Origin: Firmicutes bacterium UBA1426
GTDB taxonomy: Bacteria; Bacillota; Clostridia; Peptostreptococcales; Anaerovoracaceae
Assembly (NCBI GenBank): GCA_002329675.1
Contig: DCUA01000234.1
Coordinates: 2,219 to 14,211, forward strand
Length of the DNA stretch: 11,993 bases
Direction of reading: 5' to 3'
The stretch's first letter is position 1, and the number at the start of each line of letters is the position of its first letter. Shown here piece by piece: positions 6,268-11,993 of the stretch. Under the pieces are notes generated by a model. The model saw only the letters and a list, made by a program, of their open reading frames with translations, was not told the origin of the DNA and did not search any database. The position numbers and the translations under genes were made by a program.

Positions 6268-8055
6268 GCTTTTTTACCGGTTACACGAGAAGATATGAAA
6301 GAAAGAGGCTGGAACCAGCCGGATTTTGTGTTGGTGACCGGAGATGCTTATGTGGATCACCCTTCCTTTGGCCATGCGATCATCAGCCGTGTGCTGGAGA
6401 GCCGGGGATATAAAGTCGCTATACTGCCTCAGCCCGACTGGCGAAGTGCAGAAGATTTTCGTCGTTTTGGAGAACCCCGTCTGGGCTTTCTCATAAATTC
6501 GGGAAACGTTGACTCCATGGTGAATCACTTTTCCGTTTTCAAGCACAGGAGGCGGACCGACATCTATTCTCCGGGAGGAGAGGCAGGTCATCGTCCCGAT
6601 AGAGCCGTCATCGTATACAGCAACAGGGCACGGGAAGCCTATAAGGATGTGCCCGTTATCATCGGTGGCCTGGAGGCAAGCTTGAGAAGGCTTGCACATT
6701 ATGATTACTGGGAAGACAAGCTCCGCAGGTCTATTCTGCTGGACGCAAAAGCCGACCTTCTGATCTACGGAATGGGAGAGAAGGCAGTGGTGGAGATTGC
6801 CGATGCTCTTGACAGCGGTATAGAGATCAAAGATATCACATGGATTCCCGGGACAGCCTATAAGACCACAAGTTCACTGGAGGATCTGAGTTCTTCCTTT
6901 CCCGGGCAAGATACGATCCTGTTGCCATCCTGGGAGGCAGTCAACCATTCTAAGAAGACTTATGCAGAGAGCTTCCGTCTGCAATATCTGAACAGTGACT
7001 CCCACAACGGGAAAACACTGATTGAACCTTACGATAACAATATTGCCGTTGTGGTCAATCCACCCATGCCGCCACTGGAAACACTGGATCTTGATGACAT
7101 ATACCAACTGCCCTATGAAGGAAACTGGCACCCCATGTATGAAGACGCCGGCGGCGTTCCGGCGATCAACGAAGTGAAGTTCAGCATCGTTGCAAACCGG
7201 GGATGCTTTGGAGGCTGTGCTTTCTGTGCCCTGACCTATCATCAGGGCCGTGAGGTAAGGGGCAGGAGCAAGGATTCCATACTGAGAGAAGCAGTAGCCC
7301 TGACGAAAAAACCGGATTTTAAGGGATACATTCACGATATCGGAGGCCCGACGGCAAACTTCAGAAGTGCGGCTTGTGAAAAGCAGCTCAGGCTTGGGGT
7401 ATGCAAGAACAAGGAATGCCTCTATCCCAATCCCTGCAAGCAGCTCATAGTAGACCATAAGGACTATCTGGATGTTCTCCGCAGCGTAAGAAAGCTGCCG
7501 GGAGTCAAGAAGGTGTTTATCCGTTCCGGCATTCGATATGATTACGTAATGGCAGATCCCAGCGGGGAGTTCATGGAAGAGATCTGCAGACACCACGTCA
7601 GCGGCACCCTTAAAGTGGCGCCGGAGCATATCTCACCCAGGGTGCTGGCAAGGATGCGAAAGCCGGGAAAGGAAGTCTTTGAGGCCTTCTGTAAGAAATA
7701 CAAGGAGACCAACGAAAGGATAGGGAAAAAGCAATACCTGATACCCTATCTCATTTCCTCCCACCCCGGTTCCACCCTGGAGGATGCGGTAGAGCTTGCC
7801 CTTTATTTGAAAAAAAGCGGGTTTGTACCTGACCAGGTCCAGGACTTTTACCCGACGCCGGGAACTTTGGCTACCGCCATGTACTACACGGAAATGGATC
7901 CCTTGACGGGAGAAAAGATTTACGTAGCCAAGGATATGAGAGAAAAGAAACTGCAGCGGGCGTTGTTGCATTTTCATAAGAAGGAAAACAGGCCTCTTGT
8001 CAGAGAAGCCCTGGAAAAAGCCGGTCGTCAGGACCTCTTCGATGTATTAAGGTAA
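6265..8055 (+). CDS. ygiQ: YgiQ-family radical SAM protein
   Basis: Predicted cytoplasmic [4Fe-4S] enzyme that cleaves S-adenosylmethionine to a radical; the substrate of YgiQ proteins is not established as far as I know. From ATG 6265 it has 596 residues. It opens with MAFLPVTREDMKERGW and LVTGDAYVDHPSFG, the conserved YgiQ N-terminal region, then GGLEASLRRLAHYDYW. The cluster motif CxxxCxxC is at Cys314, Cys318 and Cys321 (NRGCFGGCAFC). It is followed by DIGGPTANF, a cysteine-rich segment (CEKQLRLGVCKNKECLYPNPC), LKVAPEHISP and DQVQDFYPTPGTLATAMYYT. These match my memory of E. coli YgiQ closely, but this protein lacks the long basic tail of that homologue. An upstream GTG at 6193 would add 24 repeat-encoded residues and is rejected. 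No promoter is seen after nupQ, so expression may depend on read-through. Confidence 0.95.
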   Translation: MAFLPVTREDMKERGWNQPDFVLVTGDAYVDHPSFGHAIISRVLESRGYKVAILPQPDWRSAEDFRRFGEPRLGFLINSGNVDSMVNHFSVFKHRRRTDIYSPGGEAGHRPDRAVIVYSNRAREAYKDVPVIIGGLEASLRRLAHYDYWEDKLRRSILLDAKADLLIYGMGEKAVVEIADALDSGIEIKDITWIPGTAYKTTSSLEDLSSSFPGQDTILLPSWEAVNHSKKTYAESFRLQYLNSDSHNGKTLIEPYDNNIAVVVNPPMPPLETLDLDDIYQLPYEGNWHPMYEDAGGVPAINEVKFSIVANRGCFGGCAFCALTYHQGREVRGRSKDSILREAVALTKKPDFKGYIHDIGGPTANFRSAACEKQLRLGVCKNKECLYPNPCKQLIVDHKDYLDVLRSVRKLPGVKKVFIRSGIRYDYVMADPSGEFMEEICRHHVSGTLKVAPEHISPRVLARMRKPGKEVFEAFCKKYKETNERIGKKQYLIPYLISSHPGSTLEDAVELALYLKKSGFVPDQVQDFYPTPGTLATAMYYTEMDPLTGEKIYVAKDMREKKLQRALLHFHKKENRPLVREALEKAGRQDLFDVLR

Positions 8056-8071
8056 CGCAAAAGTGTCACAT

Positions 8072-8084
8072 GGAGGATGTCATG
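8072..8084 (+). promoter_or_regulatory. Ribosome site deciding the methyltransferase start
   Basis: GGAGG (8072-8076) is five bases before ATG 8082. An in-frame ATG at 8070 overlaps this ribosome site and has no purine-rich site of its own upstream, so 8082 is taken as the start. Confidence 0.75.
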
Positions 8085-9449
8085 AGTTTGATTATGAAGC
8101 TTCCCATTATCATGGAGGAGAGCAGGAAGGCCTTTGAGGAAATCATGGCCACAACCGGTTCCGGAAGATACGTGCTGAAGGAACATACCGGAAGGCATAG
8201 GGAAATAGCCGCTTCCCGGGAAAATATATTAGCCAGAGGGGACAATCTCAGCTTCATGAAATTTCTCATGGATGAAAAAGACCTCACCGGTAAACTCAAA
8301 CTGATCTACATAGACCCTCCCTTTTTTTCAAAGGCAAACTACGGTTCAGAGATAAAAATACGATCCGACAAGGTGAAGAAAATTCCCGTCATGAAGCAAA
8401 AAGCTTACACTGATGCCTGGAATCGCGGCCTGGAAGAATATCTGGAAATGCTGGCTGTTCGCCTCATGATCATGCGTGAGCTTCTGGCGGAAGACGGATG
8501 TATTTGGATCCATCTGGATTGGCACGCAGTTCACTATATAAAGGTTCTGATGGATGAGATTTTCGGTGAAAAGAACTTTATCAATGAAGTTATATGGCAC
8601 TATAAATCCGGAGGGGTCAGTAAAAGACGGTTTGCCAGAAAGCATGACACTTTGCTGTTCTACGCGAAAAGCGATAAATATTATTTCGAACCCCGTCAGG
8701 AGAAGTCCTATAACAGAGGCTATAAGCCTTATCGCTTCAAGGGTGTCAAGGAGTACCGGGATGAGCTGGGCTGGTACACGATGGTCAATCGCAAGGACGT
8801 GTGGCAGCTGGATATGGTAGGGCGGACTTCGGCCGAACGCACAGGCTATGTCACCCAGAAGCCAGAAACTCTGATCGAGCGCATACTCGAAAGCTGCACC
8901 CGGGAAGGAGATTTGTGTGCCGACTTCTTCGGCGGTTCCGGAACCATGGCTGCCGCAGCTGAAAGAATGGGAAGGAAATGGATTTCCTGCGACATCGGAA
9001 GGCTGGCCACCATCAGCTCCCATAAACGCCTGATCGCTGCAAACGCCGCCTATTCTCTTTATGATGAGGAAGGAGACGAGATGGCCGATGAGGAGAAGGG
9101 AAGGATCGAAGCGGATATATCCTTGCAGCCGGCGCTTGTTTCGGACAAAATGCTTCTTCGGGTCGAGCTTCTGAGTTACCGACCATATTCATTAGAGCAG
9201 ATACCCGTGGAAGAGAAATATCTGCCTGTAATAAAAAAGATCCTGGATAAGGATCCGCTGCAACTTGTGGCGTACTGGAGCATAGACTCTCATTATGAGG
9301 ATGGGATCAACAAGCCCGATGCGTACTTAAGAAAGGAAAACGAAGGTATTAAGACCTTTTATGAAGCCATTGGTTCTGATTTCGGGCCTGTTTGCATCAA
9401 AGTGGTGGATGTTTTCGGAAACAGCGCAATTCTCACAGTAGAATTGTAA
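8082..9449 (+). CDS. Orphan beta-class DNA methyltransferase, probably adenine-N6 (Mod-like)
   Basis: Predicted site-specific DNA methyltransferase of 455 residues, using S-adenosylmethionine to methylate probably adenine N6. The motif order gives the beta class: catalytic motif IV DPPF at 78-81, in the context KLIYIDPPF after GDNLSFMKFL (53-62), then TQKPETLIERI (258-268), then the cofactor motif FGGSGT (283-288). DPPF favours adenine over cytosine N4 but does not prove it. Residues about 170-250 are likely the target-recognition region. The last 110 or so residues form an extra domain containing YWSIDSHYEDG (398-408) and VCIKVVDVFGN (437-447), which resembles, from memory, the C-terminal part of some type III Mod-like enzymes. 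No restriction subunit, helicase or specificity subunit is in the window. It follows ygiQ by 26 bases and precedes yitT by 54, so it sits among housekeeping-type genes. Recognition sequence unknown. Confidence 0.88.
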   Translation: MSLIMKLPIIMEESRKAFEEIMATTGSGRYVLKEHTGRHREIAASRENILARGDNLSFMKFLMDEKDLTGKLKLIYIDPPFFSKANYGSEIKIRSDKVKKIPVMKQKAYTDAWNRGLEEYLEMLAVRLMIMRELLAEDGCIWIHLDWHAVHYIKVLMDEIFGEKNFINEVIWHYKSGGVSKRRFARKHDTLLFYAKSDKYYFEPRQEKSYNRGYKPYRFKGVKEYRDELGWYTMVNRKDVWQLDMVGRTSAERTGYVTQKPETLIERILESCTREGDLCADFFGGSGTMAAAAERMGRKWISCDIGRLATISSHKRLIAANAAYSLYDEEGDEMADEEKGRIEADISLQPALVSDKMLLRVELLSYRPYSLEQIPVEEKYLPVIKKILDKDPLQLVAYWSIDSHYEDGINKPDAYLRKENEGIKTFYEAIGSDFGPVCIKVVDVFGNSAILTVEL

Positions 9450-9503
9450 TTGCATTACTTCACCATTATTCGTATTGCATCAGAAAGTGGCAAGGGTAGA
9501 GAC

Positions 9504-10412
9504 ATGAAAAGATGGAAGGAATCTATAACAAAACAGAAGATCAAAGAATGGGGCATAGACTGGGCCTTTCTCATCGTGGGCTGCGCAATGGGTGCTTTTT
9601 CAAGCATCTGCATCATGATTCCGAACGGTCTTTCCAGTGGAGGGATCACGGGAATCTGTCGTATCCTTCAAGGGCCGACAGGAATTGACTTCTCCATTTT
9701 ATATTACGCACTGGCTTTTCTCGTTTTGTTGGCCTGCGGTATTCTTCTGGGGATCCGGGAGGCAAAGAAGATATTGCTTATGACAGTGATATATCCAGCC
9801 TTCCTGTTTTTCTTTGAACGGCTCAACATCAACCTTCTGGAAGAGAAGGATGTTATTCTGGCTGCTATTTACTGCGGAGTCTTCGGCGGAATATGCACCG
9901 GGTTGGTTTTTACCAGAGGCTACTCTTTCGGCGGGACGGATACCATCGCAAAGATCATTCACATTAAGTGGTTCCCTCAGGTGGGGATCTCAAAGATCCT
10001 TCTGGTCATTGATGCCGTCATTATAATAAGCTCAGGTATTTTCTTCGGAAGAAATATCGCACTTTATGCTCTTGTCACACAGATCATCTTCTCCAGAGTT
10101 GTGGAATACGTTATGTACGGCTTTGACACTAAGGTTGTGCAGCTTGAGATCATCACCGATAAACATGACGAGGTAGCCCATTTCATTCTCCACGAAATCA
10201 AAAGAGGCGTTTCCAACGTGGATATAGTAGGAGAATATACGAAAATACCCAGAAAGAAGATCATCACCCTCTGTTCCCCCCGGGAGAGCATGCTGATCAA
10301 GCAATTCGTCGCCAGAGAGGACAGCAACGCCTTTGTGACGGTCATCCGGGTGGAGACTGTCTGGGGATCAGGTGTAGGCTTCAATGCTCTCATGGAGGAT
10401 AAGGATAAATAG
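9504..10412 (+). CDS. YitT-family membrane protein with DUF2179 C-terminal domain
   Basis: Integral membrane protein of unknown biochemical role, 302 residues from ATG 9504. Hydrophobic segments near 19-39, 63-84, 88-105, 117-136, 163-182 and 185-203 form the YitT membrane domain. The first includes the family pattern IPNGLSSGGITGI (39-51), and GYSFGGTDTIAK (139-150) is a matching repeat of the same idea. A soluble domain from about 211 to 298 (VVQLEIITDKHDEVAHFI through FVTVIRVETVWGSGVGF) matches the DUF2179 tail of this family. The start is chosen for AAGGG at 9492-9496, seven bases upstream; a TTG at 9450 right after the previous stop has no ribosome site and would add 18 polar residues. 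It is probably the last gene of the ygiQ-methyltransferase-yitT group. Function is not established for the family. Confidence 0.9.
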   Translation: MKRWKESITKQKIKEWGIDWAFLIVGCAMGAFSSICIMIPNGLSSGGITGICRILQGPTGIDFSILYYALAFLVLLACGILLGIREAKKILLMTVIYPAFLFFFERLNINLLEEKDVILAAIYCGVFGGICTGLVFTRGYSFGGTDTIAKIIHIKWFPQVGISKILLVIDAVIIISSGIFFGRNIALYALVTQIIFSRVVEYVMYGFDTKVVQLEIITDKHDEVAHFILHEIKRGVSNVDIVGEYTKIPRKKIITLCSPRESMLIKQFVAREDSNAFVTVIRVETVWGSGVGFNALMEDKDK

Positions 10413-10635
10413 ATCCTATCTTCTGCCATTTCTTCACCTCATCGTGAACCTTTCTAACAGGAATTCTTAAGGAAGAGTCATTGCTGTTATTTTATTCTAT
10501 TTATTGATTCTAATACATTTCCTGACAATCGTCTATGGAACAAATGAAACTTTATCACGTCATAGGATTATAGAGGAAGATTCGAACTGTATGTAGGTGC
10601 CAGGCACCTATTGAGAAATAATAGGAGGGAGAAAC
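10413..10635. other. Intergenic region between yitT and the beta-propeller gene
   Basis: AT-rich, with no open frame of useful size and no clear hairpin-plus-T terminator after yitT. CTGACA at 10522-10527 resembles a -35 box but has no credible -10 at 17 bases. A 17-base palindrome lies at 10594-10610, and AGGAGGG (10623-10629) is the ribosome site of the next gene. The promoter of that gene is presumably here but I cannot place it. Confidence 0.6.
10594..10610. repeat. Short perfect palindrome TAGGTGCCAGGCACCTA
   Basis: Eight-base arms TAGGTGCC (10594-10601) and GGCACCTA (10603-10610) around a central A. It is a different sequence from the 6139-6250 repeat. From memory, GGTGCCAGGCACC-type palindromes are dispersed in intergenic DNA of many Firmicutes; only one copy occurs here, so repeat status is inference. 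An operator for the downstream gene is the alternative, since the site is 25 bases before its ATG. Confidence 0.6.
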
Positions 10636-11993
10636 ATGAAAGCTACCGGATCTAAGAAATCTACCCTGCTTCTGGTCTTTCTGCTGGTTTTCAGCCTGAT
10701 CGCTACCGGATGTGTACAATCGGTGAGTGCTGAACAGCAGTACCAGGAGGCAGACCTGAGCCGTTACAAAGAGGATGCAATTTTTATGTATGTAGGCAGT
10801 CCCTTGATTCTAGCCGGTGAGGAAACCGTATTCCTGGATCCGGAGAATTTTGATGTGGCAGCCACCATTTATAAGCAGCGTACGCTGGTGCCTCTCCGCG
10901 CCGTCGCGGAACACTTCGGGGCAGATGTATCCTATGATGCGAAAGAGCATAGAGCTGTGATTTCATACGGCGATACGCAATTTGTTTTTCCCATAGGGAA
11001 AGCGCAATATCTGAGAGTAAAAGATGGAGTTTCAAAGGCAATAGAGATGGATACGGAAGCCTTGTTGATGCATGACCGTACCATGGTTCCTATTCGCGTC
11101 ATTGCCGAAGAACTGCTTAAGAAGCATGTAGATTACAAGGATGGTGTGATTCTCATCTCCGGTGAGGCCATTTCACTGGAAAAAGAAGCCGGCCTTGTAG
11201 ATACGGTCAAAGCAAAAATTGGTGCTGCCGTGAAAGCTCAGTCGAAAGAGCAACTGAGCAGATTGATGCAGAATAAGCAAACGCAGTACTACGGCAGTCC
11301 CATCAGGAGCGGCAGTGTCGCACAGCCGGAGAGCAGTATGAACGACACTGCGGGATCTGCGGATCAAAACGCTGCCGAATCGCCGGCGGCGCCTTCGCCT
11401 GCCGATGGAGGCGGGGAATCCGGCAGCTCCGGTACTCCCTCCCATTCTGAAACAAATACCCAGGTCGAGGGTATCGATGAGGCCGACATTGTAAAAACAG
11501 ATGGCAGATACCTCTATTATGCGGGTAGCAATGCAGTGCGGATCATCCGGGCTGATGGTCCAAAACTTTCGGAAGTGGCCATCATCAAGCTTCCGGATCA
11601 AAAATATGTAAATGAGATCTATCTGGACAAAGACAGGTTGGTTTTGCTTGGGAATCGAACCGAATATGAGAATGGCGGTTATTATCCCATGGTTGACCAA
11701 CCGGCGATGCCGAGAGACCTGCCGGTTAGTGATGGTGGAGTTGTAGAAACAGACATAGCACCGGATGCTTCTATAGCGGCGGAAATAGATGCAAGAATGA
11801 TCTATCCCGGTTATTCAAAATCCTATGCCTTTGCAGATATTTATAATATTGAGGATCCCGCTGATCCTGTACTGCTGAAGAGCCATGAGATGGAAGGCAA
11901 TTATCAGTCCAGCAGGAAATCCGGCGATCACCTCTATCTTGTTACAAACACAGGGTGGTACGGTGGAATCGTTGTACCTTTGATGAGGGATTC
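10636..11993 (+). CDS. Exported beta-propeller protein with copper-amine-oxidase-N-like domain (5' part)
   Basis: Partial gene: 452 codons are visible and the frame is still open at the window end. The N-terminus has a basic start (KKST) and hydrophobic segment 11-25 ending at Cys26 (ATGC), a possible lipobox with Ala rather than Leu at -3; cleavage after VSA (Ala32) is the non-lipid alternative. Residues about 45-175 hold two half-repeats, RTLVPLRAVAEHFGA (from 82) and RTMVPIRVIAEEL (from 148), the pattern of copper amine oxidase N-terminal-like domains (PF07833), a wall- or surface-associated fold despite its name. A Ser/Ala/Pro/Gly-rich linker follows (about 225-272). Then QVEGIDEADIVKTDGRYLYY (276-295) marks the start of a secreted beta-propeller domain (PF09826). 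ATG 10636 is supported by AGGAGGG at 10623-10629. The copper-domain name does not imply oxidase activity. Function is unknown; an extracellular scaffold or sensory role is speculation. Confidence 0.88.
   Translation, partial: MKATGSKKSTLLLVFLLVFSLIATGCVQSVSAEQQYQEADLSRYKEDAIFMYVGSPLILAGEETVFLDPENFDVAATIYKQRTLVPLRAVAEHFGADVSYDAKEHRAVISYGDTQFVFPIGKAQYLRVKDGVSKAIEMDTEALLMHDRTMVPIRVIAEELLKKHVDYKDGVILISGEAISLEKEAGLVDTVKAKIGAAVKAQSKEQLSRLMQNKQTQYYGSPIRSGSVAQPESSMNDTAGSADQNAAESPAAPSPADGGGESGSSGTPSHSETNTQVEGIDEADIVKTDGRYLYYAGSNAVRIIRADGPKLSEVAIIKLPDQKYVNEIYLDKDRLVLLGNRTEYENGGYYPMVDQPAMPRDLPVSDGGVVETDIAPDASIAAEIDARMIYPGYSKSYAFADIYNIEDPADPVLLKSHEMEGNYQSSRKSGDHLYLVTNTGWYGGIVVPLMRD

Noticed and set aside
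6851..6860. GGGACAG-like sequence inside ygiQ as another repeat copy
   Set aside because: Only seven bases match and the flanks differ; it encodes ordinary YgiQ sequence.
6874..7629. 251-codon open frame on the minus strand, opposite ygiQ
   Set aside because: It is wholly antisense to a clearly recognised YgiQ coding region, with no recognisable product or ribosome site. Similar antisense frames at 1218-1799, 8346-9023 and 11173-11700 are rejected for the same reason.
8082..9449. A complete restriction-modification or BREX-like defence system around the methyltransferase
   Set aside because: The neighbours are ygiQ and yitT. No nuclease, helicase, PglZ or specificity gene is present in the window.
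9450..9503. TTG 9450 as the yitT start
   Set aside because: No ribosome site, and the 18 added residues do not look like the family N-terminus. ATG 9504 has AAGGG seven bases upstream.

Overview
The window looks like chromosome from a low-to-moderate GC Gram-positive anaerobe, most likely of class Clostridia. The evidence is strong GGAGG-type ribosome sites, consensus TATAAT boxes, hairpin-plus-T terminators, lipoprotein signals, a BMP-family nucleoside importer, YitT, and a secreted protein with a copper-amine-oxidase-N half and a beta-propeller half. Genus cannot be told from the sequence. Every gene I can support is on the + strand.

Region 1 (1-6134) is a nucleoside uptake module. Two paralogous BMP-family lipoproteins (61-1083 and 1170-2279) come first, each closed by its own intrinsic terminator. 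A promoter for the second appears to start inside the terminator of the first. After a leader of about 140 bp come an ABC ATPase with two nucleotide-binding domains and two permeases (nupO, nupP, nupQ), joined by 4-base and 1-base start/stop overlaps. The lipoproteins capture nucleoside outside the membrane, NupP and NupQ form the channel and NupO powers it. The terminators should allow the binding proteins to be made in excess of the membrane parts.

Region 2 (6135-6264) is almost entirely one perfect inverted repeat with 52-bp arms and an 8-bp loop. It carries four copies of the 11-mer GGGGACAGACC or its complement. It begins five bases after the nupQ stop and ends just before the ygiQ ribosome site. 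This is the most unusual structure in the window.

Region 3 (6265-10412) holds three closely spaced genes, possibly one transcript: a YgiQ-type radical SAM protein, an orphan beta-class (Mod-like) DNA adenine methyltransferase with an extra C-terminal domain, and a YitT/DUF2179 membrane protein. No restriction partner is present.

Region 4 (10413-11993) is a 223-bp intergenic stretch with a second palindrome of a different family (TAGGTGCCAGGCACCTA), then the 5' part of an exported beta-propeller protein cut off by the window end. I see no tRNA, rRNA, CRISPR array or transposase gene. I found no convincing complete new multi-gene system; the best leads are the long inverted repeat and the orphan methyltransferase.
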